From positions 8,361,980-8,425,979 of the forward strand of contig CM037877.1 of assembly GCA_021292165.1 (NCBI GenBank): 64,000 nt of DNA, given 5' to 3'. The translations under genes and the position numbers were made by a program. The notes under the pieces were generated by a model. It worked only from the letters and a program-made list of their open reading frames with translations. It was not told the DNA's origin and did not search any database. Positions within the stretch are counted from its first letter, which is position 1; each line of letters begins with the position of its first letter. This DNA comes from Shinisaurus crocodilurus. Its lineage: Eukaryota; Chordata; Lepidosauria; Squamata; Shinisauridae. Below, piece by piece: positions 1 to 9,789 of this stretch.

Positions 1-111
1 TCTGAACCATGACTGGTTCAGCTTGTGGCAACATGTCTCATATCCCATGGAGAGGGGGAATAATTAACATTTATATAGAGCACTTAAAGGGAGAGACCAT
101 ATTTCAATAGC

Positions 112-265
112 GGAGCAAATGCTTTACATTTGGAAGGTCCTAGGTTCCATTCCTGACATCTCCCATTAAAAAGTATATTAAGCAGCAGATGATGGGAAGC
201 CTTTGCCTGAGGCCGTGATGAACTGATGCCTGTCAGAGTTTACAATACTTAGGGGAAAGGTCACC
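112..265 (+). repeat. tRNA-derived SINE fragment
   Basis: The stretch reads like the body of the tRNA-derived SINE seen more completely at 2199-2400. It has a pol III B-box-like word (AGGTTCCATTCC), then a TGACATCTCC block, and then a stretch resembling the SINE 3' region (CTGTCAGAGTTTACAATACT). The A box end is eroded and no tail is visible. It is probably an old, inactive copy. Confidence 0.55.
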
Positions 266-269
266 GCTC

Positions 270-530
270 ATAAGAACATAAGAAGAGCCATGGTGGATCA
301 GACCAAGGGTCCCTCTAGTCCAGCATTCTGTTCACACAGTGGCCAACTAGCTGCCCACAGGATACCCACAAGCAGGACGTGAGTGCAACAGCACCCTCCC
401 TCCCATGTTCCCCAGCAACTGGCGCACATAGGCACACTGTCTCTGATCCAGGAGGTAGCAGATCACCATCAGGACTAGTAGCCACTGATAGTATTCTCCT
501 CCGTGAATATGTCTAATCACCTTTTAAAGC
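270..530 (-). repeat. CR1 LINE 3' end, subtype with TTCTTATGTTCTTATG terminus
   Basis: On the minus strand this is the 3' untranslated end of a CR1 LINE. The start of the block (ATAAGAACATAAGAAGAGCC) is the reverse complement of the element's 3' terminus, followed by GGATCAGACC. The same block recurs at 4386-4625, 30692-30800 and 60052-60280, and in sense orientation near 48810-48895. It is 5'-truncated, as is usual for CR1 copies. Confidence 0.75.
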
Positions 531-867
531 TGTCCAAATTGGTGGCCAGAATTACATCGGGTGGAAGTGAATCCCGTACTTTAACTATGTGCTGTGTGAA
601 GATTCAGAAGTCCTTCCTTTTATCTGTCCTTAATCTCCCACCATTCAGCTTCATGGGATGACCCCTTTGGGTTCTAGTATTATGAGAGAGGGACAAAAAT
701 GTCTTCCTATCCACTTTCTCCACACCTCTGTCATGTCTCCCCCACCGCATTTACTCTTAGTTGCCCTTTTCTCCACTTTTTCCAACTCTTTTTTAGGTGT
801 GGTGACCAGTATTCTAAGTGTGGTCACACCAGCTCAGTGGTGGAATGGGTGCTTCCAATATAGAAGG

Positions 868-1075
868 CAGTAGGAACATAGGAACCATCGGTCCTTCTAG
901 CCCAGTATTGTCAACACTGACTGGCAGTGGCTCTCCAGGGTTTCAGGCAGGAATTTTCCCAGCCCTACCTGAAGATGTTGAGGGTTGAAAGTCCCAGGTT
1001 CAATTGCTGGCATCTCCACATGAGGCTGGGAAAGAAAGACCTGTATCTGAAACCCCAGAGCAGCCTTCCCCAACA
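868..1075. repeat. Head-to-head (inverted) tRNA-derived SINE
   Basis: From 868 to about 987 the sequence is the minus-strand 3' half of the tRNA-type SINE (ends with GGAACATAGGAA; contains GGGTTTCAGGCAGG). From about 988 to 1075 the same body runs in the plus direction (CCCAGGTTCAATTGCTGG, then GGCTGGGAAAGAAAGACC and TGAAACCCC). The halves meet near the B box and form an imperfect inverted repeat at about 930-1057. It is either one copy with a 5' inversion or two head-to-head insertions. Confidence 0.55.
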
Positions 1076-1172
1076 CCATGCCCTCTAGACTATCAACCCT
1101 GACTATCAGCCATGCTGGCTGGGGCTGATGGAAGTTATACTCCAAAAACAGCTGGAGACCACGAGGTTGGGA
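1065..1172. repeat. Short inverted-repeat element, CCTTCCCCAAC type
   Basis: The left side (CAGCCTTCCCCAACACC) and the right side (CCACGAGGTTGGGA) are imperfect inverted copies around a centre with AGCCATGCTGGCTGGGGCT. It resembles the better-preserved hairpin element at 62389-62505. No target duplication could be assigned. Confidence 0.4.
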
Positions 1173-1242
1173 GAGACTGAACCAGAGAGCTGCTCCCAGT
1201 CAGGCAAGGAGGTGGACTACTGGGTGCTTATTGCCCAACACC

Positions 1243-1406
1243 CAGGACTGGTGCAAGGCAGTTTGGTGCAGTTTGGTGCCCTAGGCAAGATCAGATATTT
1301 AGTGCCCCCCCTTCCCATTTGAGCCCTCCCTCCCTATTTCTGGCGCCCTCTTTAGCCCTGCGCCCTAGGCAGCTGCCTAGTTGGCCTAATGGTAGCACCG
1401 GCCCTG
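1243..1406. mobile_element. Non-autonomous hAT element (164 bp), perfect 8-bp TSD
   Basis: The termini are CAGGACTGGTGC and GCACCGGCCCTG, inverted repeats of the hAT CAGG...CCTG type. The flanks carry a perfect 8-bp duplication CCAACACC (1235-1242 and 1407-1414). The subterminal words TTTAGTGCCCCCCC and CCTAGGCAGCTGCCTAG also occur at the ends of the 1.5-kb element at 9536-11054, so this is a small deletion derivative of the same family. It has no coding capacity. Confidence 0.88.
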
Positions 1407-1731
1407 CCAACACCAGAACTGGAGATGGCACTTGTAGCTCAGTGAGTAAGGCGTTGCTCAGAGTGAGGAACCAGGCTGGAGTTAGGAGTTGCATAGGACC
1501 AGAAAGGACCATCTTGGCTTCTGAGGTCAAGTGATCCTGCTGGGTCAAAGGCTGCAGCGCACCAACTGACCATCTGCAAAGTGTGAGTTGGTAGAGCAGC
1601 AGGAACCATGTTGTCAGTTCCCTCCTGGTCAAAGGAACATCAGCTGCCGCCTTATTCTGGGTCAGACCATGGCTCCATCTAGCCAAGTATTCTAGGGATG
1701 TACACTTACCTCTTGGGGTGCTTCCCTACTG

Positions 1732-1955
1732 CAGGGGTGCAGAACCACTTCCCACTTGAGGGTCACATTCCAATTTTGGAGAAGCCCTCGGGGGCCCATG
1801 TTCCATTGGTGGGTGGGACCAAAGGCAAAAGGGGAAGAGGGGGAAATGCCAGCATATTGTAGCTGGAAGCTCTTACTGCCAGGGACTAAGCATTAGGAGA
1901 GGCATTCTAATGGGGGAGGGGGGGAAACTGCACAAAAGCTAAGAATACACCAAAG
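1732..1955 (-). mobile_element. hAT-like MITE, truncated (family of 8500-8835)
   Basis: The left end CAGGGGTGCAGAACC is followed by GAAGCCCTCGGGGGCC, CTTACTGCCAGGGACTAAG and GCACAAAAGCTAAG. These match the reverse complement of the element at 8500-8835. The other terminus is not recognisable and no target duplication was found. It is an old copy. Confidence 0.5.
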
Positions 1956-2198
1956 CATTGTACATTCTATTCCCATCTTTCTGTTTGCATGCTAAAGGGA
2001 GCTATCCGCACCATCATTGTAATAGGAAGCACAAGTGTGCATGCAAACACGTGCAAGAAATCAGCTTCAAATTCTAGAGCTGAACCAAAACTTCTCAGGA
2101 GACTTTTTTTTGGGGTGGGGGGAGATTCCCTCCCCTTCTTCTCACCCCCTAGTAAAAGGAGGGCACTTTTCAGAATGTTCTCCAAATATTATTCCACC

Positions 2199-2400
2199 AT
2201 AGGAATATAGGAAGCTGCCTTATACTGAGTCAGACCCTTGGTCCATCTAGGCCGGTATTGTCGGCACGGACTGGCAGCAATGGCTCTCCGGGGTTTCAGG
2301 CAGGATTCTTTCCAAGCCCTACCTGGAGATGCCGGGGATCGAACCTGGGACCTTCTGCATGCAAAGCAGGTGCTCTATCACACTGAGCTGTGGTCCCTCC
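2199..2400 (-). repeat. tRNA-derived SINE, near complete
   Basis: Read on the minus strand, it begins with a tRNA-like region. An A-box-like AGCTCAGTGTGATAGAGCA is followed by a B box GGTTCGATCCC (complement of 2335-2345). The body follows (GGCATCTCCAGGTAGGGC) and then a 3' tail ending GCAGCTTCCTATATTCC, similar to a CR1-type terminus. Those boxes are the internal RNA polymerase III promoter of the founder tRNA. It abuts a 5S rRNA-derived segment at 2403-2503, which lies upstream in its sense. Confidence 0.75.
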
Positions 2401-2402
2401 CT

Positions 2403-2503
2403 GCAGCACCTGGTATTCCAAGGTGGCCACCCATCCAAGTGCTAACCAGGCCCGACCCTGCTTAGCTTCCGAGATCAGATGAGATTGGGATGTTCAGATG
2501 TCA
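2403..2503 (-). repeat. 5S rRNA-derived sequence (SINE head or pseudogene)
   Basis: The reverse complement matches vertebrate 5S rRNA over about 100 nt, including GGAAGCTAAGCAGGGTCGGG, CCTGGTTAG and CTTGGATGGG. Substitutions sit in the middle of the internal promoter and at the 5' end, so it is not a functional 5S gene. In minus-strand sense it directly precedes the tRNA-derived SINE. A dimeric 5S+tRNA SINE is one reading; two adjacent insertions is the other. Other 5S-like pieces lie at 45372-45395 and 46077-46140. Confidence 0.75.
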
Positions 2504-2779
2504 CCATCTTTTGTGGTGAGCACCATCCCACCCCCCAATGCCTGGGAATAATACTAGCTGCGGGGAATTTGGGGGGATGAAACATGGTGCCCTATTTTCC
2601 ACGCAGTCAATGCTGCTGACACCAGCTTCTGCAAAAACAAAAGAAAACAACACAACAAAGACATTAGGGAGAAAAAGAAGACGTTGTCCTACAGCCCCTG
2701 CTAATGCTGAGCCACACCCCCAAGGATCTGTTAGATAATTCCTGCTCCTCCTAGGGTCCAATTAATTGAAAATCAGTTA

Positions 2780-3215
2780 AATGCCTGCCTCCAATTTTTG
2801 CCTAGAAACAGGGTGCGGAATTTCAAGAGGCCATTTGTGCACAGCACTAAAAATTCCAGCACACATAAGAATAATTCGTAATTTTTGAAAGTGTTGTGCC
2901 TCCAGTGGGTCAGACGGAGACCAGCCGTGCCGGGGTGTGTTTGGGGCGGGGTCAGGCTAAGTGCAGCCTGACCCAGCTGGGCAGCCTTGCCAATCAGCGC
3001 CTGCTCAAAAAGGCAGGTCCCAAGCACACTCAGATGCTGGAAGCAATTGTTTGCTTATACAGCTTCAGCCAGATGCCTTGACACCCCTGAATTCAGACTT
3101 GTACCTTTGAACCTCAGAACGACCTTGACAACGCTTTTGCCTGCTCCTGAACTGGTTTCTGTTTGCTGCTTTTCGGACATATATATTTTGGCTTCGACCC
3201 TTGGACTGATAACGA
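2780..3215. other. GC-rich stretch, possible degraded LTR or promoter-like DNA
   Basis: The stretch contains GCCAATCAGCG (CCAAT-like), a GC-rich block near 2925-2990, and a CT-rich tract with ACATATATATTTTG. It ends against a LINE 3' end at about 3234. This composition resembles reptilian LTR-retrotransposon LTRs, but neither TG/CA termini nor a target duplication could be fixed. No reading frame with recognisable domains is present. Confidence 0.25.
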
Positions 3216-3233
3216 CGACGGCTTAGCTTGATG

Positions 3234-3440
3234 GTCCTTTACAGGACCATCTTCTATCTGGTAACCTGTGTCCTCACTGTGGGAAGCTGTGTGGATCTAG
3301 AATTGGCCTCCACAGTCACTTACGGACCCATCGCTAGAGTCTACACAATCTTCTTTAGAATTTCCTTCTTTTATCCCGGAAGACAATCTTACTCGGTCAC
3401 GAGTGATCGCCTGATGATGATGAGCTTGATACTGGGCGGA
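3234..3440 (+). repeat. LINE 3' end (same family as 25385-26630)
   Basis: The segment starts with TCCTTTACAGGACCATCTTC and CCTGTGTCCTCACTG, which match the C-terminal coding end of the inverted LINE at 25385-26468. It continues with GGATCTAGAATTGGCC through AGACAATCTTACTCGG to GATCGCCTGATGATGATGA, which matches the 3' UTR and tail at 26469-26630. The copy is severely 5'-truncated, but it shows the continuous order of the parts that are inverted at 26 kb. Confidence 0.7.
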
Positions 3441-3449
3441 TTTACGACA

Positions 3450-4380
3450 GAAAGGAAATTTTGAGAGCTGTTTTTCCCTTTGCTCTCCTGCTGTCAACTG
3501 GAGTTATCCTACAATCTACGGGGAAGTTCTCTTTTGCAACCCCATTGAAATGGATATAGGAAGCATACACTGCCCTCCGTGCTCTATCATTTGTGTGTGG
3601 TTCCCATTCAGTACAACGGAGCTTGCTGAGGAGACAATTCGGGTGGATACTCACTCACTCCCACCCCACTTCTCCAACCTTAAAATCTGAAACGTCGTCT
3701 CGTGAGAGACCTCAGAGAAATCTGCCCAAAGGCATTGTGTGACGATACTTTGACTTTGTAACTTTGAACTTCCATAGACCAGAAATGTAATTTTGCTGCA
3801 AGTTCTAATAATAATTAGCAATAGAGCCATCTAATTATTTATTGCTCGTTCCTTCAGAAATTCCATTTCAATCATTCTGGGGGAAAAAGCCTTTGTTTAT
3901 TTATTGCTAACTAGCGTGAAACCCCCAATTTATACCATGAAATTAAAAACTGAAGTTGGTAGGAGCCCATTTGATTGTGAAACTCCTGTCAGGGAGAGAG
4001 AAAGCAAACAGAGATGCCATGTTACTGTTTGTTAATTAATAATAAGGCGCTCAAGCATTGCACTGTTAAAAAACAAAACAAAAACTAATCTGCATTAGTG
4101 GAAGTCCACTTTTATATGTTGGTGCATATTCATGTATTACTGTATGTATATTATAGGCAAAATCCTGAACTCTAAATTCTGATAACTGAGGAAATGGTGG
4201 TTGCACTTGATTTTGGGATAAAAAAAAGAGCATTTCTAGGACTGCCCAAGCTGCTGCATCCTAATTTGTGTAGGCTACCTAGAAATACTGGACAGTGGAC
4301 ACTTACAAATCTATCCACACTTCAGGATTTACCCATAATGTACAAACATGAGCAAAACACAGTTCCTGATCTAAAACTGT
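3450..4380. other. No gene seen; mostly unique DNA
   Basis: I see no reading frame with recognisable protein content and no clear transposon end. The part at 3780-4160 is AT-rich (TTTATTTATTGC, TAATTAATAATAAGG) and lacks simple-repeat character. It could include conserved non-coding sequence, but nothing here proves it. Confidence 0.35.
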
Positions 4381-4385
4381 TCCTG

Positions 4386-4625
4386 GAAATAAGAACACAA
4401 GAAGAGTCATGTTGGATGTTGGATCAGACCAAAGTCCATCATTCTTTTCACACTACTGCAGGATTTCCTACAGAAAACCCCCCAAGTAGGATATGAGTAC
4501 AACAGCACCCTCCTGCCCATGTTCCCCAGCAACTGGTCACTCGTGTACATAGGCATACTGTCTCTGATACTGGAGGTAGCATTTAGCCATCAGAACTAGT
4601 AGCCAATGGTAGCCTTATCCTCCAT
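4386..4625 (-). repeat. CR1 LINE 3' end, TTCTTATG subtype
   Basis: This is the reverse complement of a CR1 3' end. It begins AATAAGAACACAAGAAGAG and continues with GGATCAGACCAAAG, ACAACAGCACCCTCC and CCCAGCAACTGGTCAC. It is homologous block for block to 270-530, with small insertions (a duplicated ATGTTGG). It is 5'-truncated. Confidence 0.75.
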
Positions 4626-4637
4626 GACTTTGTATAA

Positions 4638-4815
4638 CCAGTGTGGTGCAGTGGTTAGAGTGTCAAGTGGGTGATTTTGGGCCAGTCACTGACTCTCAGC
4701 CTAACCTACCTCACAAGGTTGCTGTAAGGATAACACAGAAAGGAGGAGGGTTATGTGTACAGCACCTTGGACTCCTTGCAGGAACGGCTGCATATAAATG
4801 CATATAAATGTCACA
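4638..4815 (+). repeat. tRNA-derived SINE, internally deleted (Sauria-like)
   Basis: The segment has an A-box-like GTGCAGTGGTTAGAGTG and then jumps directly to TTGGGCCAGTCACTGACTC, lacking the B box. It continues with CAGCCTAACCTACCTCACA and a tail ending in GCATATAAATG. The intact layout is seen at 46903-47140, so this copy has lost about 60 bp internally. Confidence 0.7.
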
Positions 4816-4820
4816 AATGT

Positions 4821-4933
4821 AGAATTATAGCATCATAGAAAAATAGAGTTGGAAGGGGCCTACAAGGCCATTGAGTCCAAGCCCTTGCTCAATGCAGGAA
4901 TCCAAGTCAAAGCATCCCTGGCAGATGGCTGTA
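4821..4933 (-). repeat. CR1 LINE 3' end, GATTCTATG subtype
   Basis: On the minus strand it ends in the CR1-type ATTCT/ATGAT tail and contains the reverse complement of GAGTTGGAAGGGGCCTACAA and TGCTCAATGCAGGAATCC. It matches the 3' end of the long CR1 at 18362-21790 and is about 110 bp long. Confidence 0.82.
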
Positions 4934-4934
4934 A

Positions 4935-5060
4935 CAAACAAGCAAGCAAACAAACAAACAAACAACCCCCTTTTAAAAATGGAGAGGAGGAGGATTATGT
5001 AAGCTGCCTTGGGTTCCTTGTAGGAAATAAGGTGGGATATAAATATAATACATAAATAAA
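4935..5060 (+). repeat. (CAAA)n run followed by SINE 3' tail
   Basis: A short CAAA/AAAC microsatellite (about 4938-4965) precedes GGAGAGGAGGAGGATTATGT, TGCCTTGGGTTCCTTG and GGTGGGATATAAATATAATA, ending in ATAAATAAATAA. That is the 3' tail of the Sauria-type SINE seen complete at 46903-47140. Confidence 0.65.
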
Positions 5061-5464
5061 TAATTAAAATAACAAAGTCTGTCCCTAACGGTGCCACTGA
5101 ATATGGACAGAAAAGACCAAAAACATTGCAGACACCTGTGCAACCACTTATAAACATCTCTGTAACCACCCCTGGATTCCACGGAGAACAGCGGTGCCTG
5201 TCTCCTCCCCTCCCCATGCCTGGGAATGACCCCCCCCCCCGTGCTGGCTCCAAAGTCAGTCTTCTGTCTTCGGAGCCCAGCTGGTACGGAAAGAACTGTG
5301 CCAGCTGTGACGGGGGAGGCCACTCCGTAGGTGGAGTCACCACTGCAACCTCAGAAGGCGTTTCTGAGGTCAGAGCTGGGACTCCGACGACCTATCCTAT
5401 CGTCCCCCAAACAAGGTCGGAAGGCCGTAGGATTCTGCCCTTAGACAGTTTTGCAGGTAATTAA

Positions 5465-5753
5465 TGAAGGATGTTGGAGAAATACACAATGGATTCAACT
5501 GAGCAGAATCTGATCTGCACATTTAGTAATACGAAAATATTAAAGTTGCTGGAAAGTATGCTAATTCATATGCTTTTTTAAAGAACAAAACAAAACGCAC
5601 AGTTCCATAAATTGTGGCAGACCTTTTTGTGCACTGACCCAAAGTGCGGGGACGGACCAATCTGAATCTGTTAACGAGTGGATGACGGAGCAAAAGAAGC
5701 CTGACAATCCACAAAGCATGGATGGAATGGATTTGTCAAGATCCATACATCCC
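5465..5753. mobile_element. GGGATGT-ended MITE, TA-flanked at right
   Basis: The right terminus CATACATCCC|TA is shared with elements at 27772-27986 and 63681-63938. The interior carries the family words AATGGATTCAACTGAGC, ATCTGAATCTG and GAGCAAAAGAAGCCTGACAA. The left end (GGATGTTGGAG near 5470) is diverged. It is a non-coding, probably Tc1/mariner-like MITE, because TA is the apparent target. Confidence 0.5.
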
Positions 5754-5785
5754 TAATTATATATTGGGGACATTGCAGCTCAGGT

Positions 5786-6117
5786 CAGGGGTCCCATTCT
5801 GGCCCTCTGGGATTCCCAAATCGTGGCCCCACTGGTGATGTGGGGAAGAGTTCCTGCTTCTTGGCCCCACCAACTGCTGATCTTTTCGTGGTCTCCCAGC
5901 TATTGCAGAATTTCTTATCCTTCCTAAAACGTTGAAATGCCCCTCCTAAGGCTTAGTCACTGTCAGTAAGTGCTCTAGGATAGGATATGCTGGCATTTTG
6001 GGCATTCTGATCCCACCCCCTTCAGTCTTTGGCCCCGCCCACCTCTAAAATGAGGTCACTGAGATCTTCCACAAAATTGAATTCAGCCCTTGGACTGAAA
6101 CAGCCTCAATAACCCTG
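5786..6117 (+). mobile_element. hAT-like MITE (family of 8500-8835)
   Basis: The termini are CAGGGGTCCC and ATAACCCTG. The interior CTCCTAAGGCTTAGTCACTG, GGCCCCGCCCACC and GAATTCAGCCCTTGGACTGA match the element at 8500-8835. The flanking 8-mers (GCTCAGGT and ATACAGAT) agree at only four positions, so the target duplication is not secure. Confidence 0.55.
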
Positions 6118-6374
6118 ATACAGATTATCCCAGAGCCACCCACCCTTTCTCCCCTTCTCTCTTGCTTTTCTGTTTATCTTTTTTTTTTGTCCCACTATCC
6201 CTCACCTCATGATGGTGTTCCTAGGTAGATATGGCAGTGCGGGGTGAGCAGAGCCCCTAGATGAACTAAGATGTCAATGGGGTTCAGCTCACTATACTGT
6301 TATACTTTGGGGGTGATGGGTTCTCGGGGATTACAAATTAGATTACCAGTTTCCTAATTAGATTACCAGTTTCC

Positions 6375-6920
6375 TCAGCACTGGTTAGGTCTTATCTTGA
6401 GTACTGCGTCCAGTTCTGGGCACCACACTTTAAGAAGGATGTAGACAAACTGGAGAGGGTTCAGAGGAGGGCAACAAGGAGGATGATAAAGGGACTGGAA
6501 ACAAGGCCCTATGAGAGACTGAAAGAACTGGGCATGTTTACCCTTCAGAAGAGGAGACTGAGAGGGGAGATATGACAGCACTCTTCCAGTACTTGAAGGG
6601 TTCTCACACAGAGGAGGGCCAGGATCTCTTCTCGATCATCCCAGTTTGCAGGACACGGAATAATGGGTTCAAGTTACAGGTACCCAGATTGCACTTAAAC
6701 ATCAGGAAAAATTTCCTGACTGTTAGAGCAATAAGACAATGGAACCAACTACCTGGGGAGGTGGTGGGCTCTCCCACTCTGAAGGCATTCAAGGTGCAGC
6801 TGGACAACCATCTGTCAGGGATGCTTTGACTTGGATTCCTGCATTGAGCAGGGGGTTGGACTCGATGGCCTTATAGGCCCCTTCCAACTCTTCTTTTCTA
6901 TGATTCTATCTATGATTCTA
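6375..6920 (+). repeat. CR1 LINE 3' end with ORF2 C-terminus
   Basis: The 5'-truncated CR1 starts within the last part of ORF2. The translation matches the end of the 913-residue ORF2 at 18448-21189 (words such as LNIRKNFLTVRAIRQWNQLP), with a frameshift near 6570. It ends with GGCCCCTTCCAACTC and TATGATTCTATC repeats. A 19-bp word (ATTAGATTACCAGTTTCCT) is duplicated just upstream at 6337-6376, perhaps a trace of the insertion event. Confidence 0.85.
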
Positions 6921-6929
6921 CTATTCTAA

Positions 6930-7560
6930 ACATTGAAATGGATCCCATGAATATTACTGCTGTTCATTCGAAGATCAACTTTCTGGTTTTCCTCATTCTT
7001 TCACACTGCCAATAAATTGCCTTTCAAAGCTCAGTATAAGTGCTAATTTAAAAATAATAATAAATTCAATTAGGCCTCCTGTATCACATTGAAATATTTC
7101 TGAGTTTGCTGATATCATCATCCATTTTTATAGGGGAACCGAAGTGTGATTCCTTTGAAAACTAGGAAGTGGCAGGGTCAACCTGGATTCCTGTTGAGTT
7201 GAGTTGACAGCCTCCGGTGCTCTCCAGCCAGCGCCATGCTCTGGGGCTACTTGGCCTGGAGACATCAGGCTGGTCAAGAGGATATGATCTTTTCTCTTGT
7301 CTTTCCCACTTCAGACTTCATCCTGAATCTTTGGAGCTGAAGGAATGAGCCATGGATCAGTAAATCAGTGAAGCTCATAGCGATCAGCCAGTCAGTCAAT
7401 CTTAAGAGCAATTCATTCTTGGATTTGTGGATACAGTGTAAAGGGGATTCTTCGAGAAATCTAGGATAGCATAGTTATTAAAAGAGATTAAAGGGTATTA
7501 TCTAGTGCCTCTGCAAGTTATGATTAAAAAAAGAGAGAGAGAGAGAGAAGAAAAAAAGCC
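6930..7560. other. No gene seen
   Basis: This is unannotated DNA with a short GA microsatellite at about 7530-7546. I see no repeat boundary and no coding signal. Confidence 0.4.
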
Positions 7561-7599
7561 AAGGAAACAGAAGGCTAATTTCTCCAGTCACTGAAATTT

Positions 7600-7775
7600 C
7601 AAGGATAAGAAGCATTATGCATTGTTATTGCCTTCAATATTAATTATACAGTATTTTTTCCCACTTAACAGAAGGACTCAGCTCCTTCAGTCCAAATTCC
7701 CCTGTTAATTTCTGTATACACACGGCATCGCAATGCAATGCATTTGCTAATTAGAGAGATGTCACCTACTTGGAG
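7600..7775. other. Candidate conserved non-coding element
   Basis: This AT-rich block is not obviously repetitive. It has homeodomain-like words (TTAATTAT, GCTAATTAG) and an octamer-like ATGCAATGCATTTGC. Nothing here resembles the surrounding transposons. The call is an inference from composition only; a human or chicken alignment would decide it. Confidence 0.25.
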
Positions 7776-7779
7776 ACAA

Positions 7780-8490
7780 TTTAGAAGTCTCTGGGGACCA
7801 CCAGGGGCTGGGGAAGGAGCATCCATTGGCCCTGTGGCACGAATAAAGCTCTGTCTCCTAACCTGGAAAGGGGAAGTGAGAGAATGGTTTCGATAATGGA
7901 AGAACTGTATGCACAGGCCAGAAAGGCAGTTACCACAACAATGACATGCTGGGAATGGAGCGTGTCACACAAATGAGATACGCTCACAAAAAGTTCTTCA
8001 ATTTGCATAATGCACGTTGGATGCACACAAGAAGGAATGTCACGTCGATCCTGAGTGAGACAGGATGTAACCAGTGGAGGCCATGTCAGTGGGGCAATGT
8101 ATCCACTCCGGGTTTTAGTCTGTGCTTTAAAGGGGGCCATCCATCCATGGCGCTGAAGCCTATTCCCCCACATAGGTTCAGCACCTTAAAAGTTCAGGCT
8201 ACAACCCAGAGTGGACTCACTGCCATACTGGCATTGGAGCCACCAGCTTCCTCTGAATGTAACTGTGCCAGAGGTTTCAGTGGCACCACTTAAGAAAACA
8301 CACGGGGAATTGTTTGAATGTTCCCTTGACTCATCTAACCCCCTCCATGTAGAAAGCTAGCATATCAGGGAGAAGGCTAAAATAGTTTGTTCTGACATGC
8401 TAGCTTTCCATGTCCTGGGATTTACGTATACACATTTGGCTATGCAGTAGTCCAATCTATTCAAACTGGAACCCAGCTTCACCCTACTAT
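7780..8490. other. No gene seen
   Basis: I find no recognisable repeat or coding domain. A reading frame runs on each strand (plus 7946-8293, minus 7781-8173), but they overlap one another and have no family signature. Confidence 0.4.
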
Positions 8491-8499
8491 CCAGCAGAG

Positions 8500-8835
8500 C
8501 AGGGGTAGGGAACCTCAGTCCCGGGGGCCACATTTGTCCCTCCTGGGTTTCCAGTCCAGTTCCCAAGATGGTACCGCCACCTCCCCCTGGCTCCACCCCT
8601 CTGTCCAGCCACGAATCATTTAGTGGTTTCCTTGCTTTTGTGCAGTTTTTCCCCCATTCCAAAAGTTGAAATGCCTCTCCTAAGGCTTAGTTACTGGCAG
8701 GAAGAGGTTTAAGCTAAAAAAATATGCAGGTATTTCCCCCCTATTTTGGCCCCCACCCACCACTGGAATACAGCCCCCAAGGGCTTCTCTGAAATTGAAC
8801 TTGGCCCTCCAGCTGAAGGACTTTCCCGATCCCTG
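8500..8835. mobile_element. hAT-like MITE (336 bp)
   Basis: The termini are CAGGGGTAGGGAACC and CCCGATCCCTG. The flanking 8-mers CAGCAGAG (8492-8499) and CAACACAG (8836-8843) match at six of eight positions, as expected for an aged hAT duplication. The interior has CTCCTAAGGCTTAGTTACTG and GGGCTTCTCTGAAATTGAA. It is the best-preserved member of a family also at 1732, 5786 and 28905. Confidence 0.75.
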
Positions 8836-8839
8836 CAAC

Positions 8840-9527
8840 ACAGGATCCACTTTTAATGTTTCACCTCCTACGTTTGTCCCTTCCTTATCGTCTCAATTTT
8901 TATTCTCCCTCCTTTTCTCTTCCTCCCACCCTGCACATCGTTCTCCTCCAAACAAATAAATCAAAATAAGAATGTGGCTGTGGTGCCGCCGGCGTGAACC
9001 GCCGCTTGCTGGGCTGAAGCATTTGGCCCTGATTTTCCCATTACATTTTTCGGGGAAGAGTAGTCTCCTGAAGTTGGGCGGGATATGAATATCTGGGTGA
9101 TCAAATGTTTGGGTGGGTCACATACAGTGACAAGGCGGCCCAAGGGCTTTCACCCCACTGTTTTTCTTTTTCATTTAAGCTTCAAAAAAGTTAAGCCACT
9201 ACTCCAAGCAGTGGCCAACGGGCACTTTGCAAATAGGACTAGAACGCTCCTGGGAATGTTATGTGATGACCCATGGGACAGCCATCTTCCCCCCCCCCCG
9301 AGAACACCTTTGGGAATGACACTATGTGATCATGTAGCATTATTCTCAGGGGCCTATTTGCAGAGTGCTCAGCAGTTGGGCTGCTGGGCCACCACCTGGA
9401 GCAGTGGCTTAGCTTCCTTGAAAGTTCAAACGGGGGTGGTGGTGGTGGAAACAAGCCCTAGAACCACCTCATCAAAGCATGTCACATGACTTTGGTCTAT
9501 CCCAAAGGTCACTGTAGTCCTCCACCA
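8840..9527. other. No gene seen
   Basis: This is mixed unique-looking sequence with several short C and G runs. An overlapping pair of modest reading frames at 9085-9489 has no recognisable domain. Confidence 0.4.
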
Positions 9528-9789
9528 GGACCGGTGCAAGGCAGTTTGGCGCCCTATGCAAAATCAGATATTTAGCGCCCCCCCTTCGTGCGGGGGGGGG
9601 GGGGGCTCCAGAGCAAAGCAGCTGGGAAACGCCTGCTCACCCAGCGCCCCCCCCCGGCCCCGCCACCGGGGGCCCTCTGCGGGCCTGGAGGTGCCGCCGC
9701 CTCTGGGACCCGTTTCCAGGCAGCCGCTTTCCCCGCTGCCAAGCCGGCCTCGCTGTTCCCACCGCGCGGAGGCTCTGCGCAGCATCTCC

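Noticed and set aside
2403..2503. Functional 5S rRNA gene
   Set aside because: Substitutions in the internal promoter and 5' part, and direct fusion to a SINE, fit a 5S-derived retroposon.
5778..6125. 8-bp target duplication for the hAT-like MITE at 5786
   Set aside because: Flanking 8-mers agree at only four positions.
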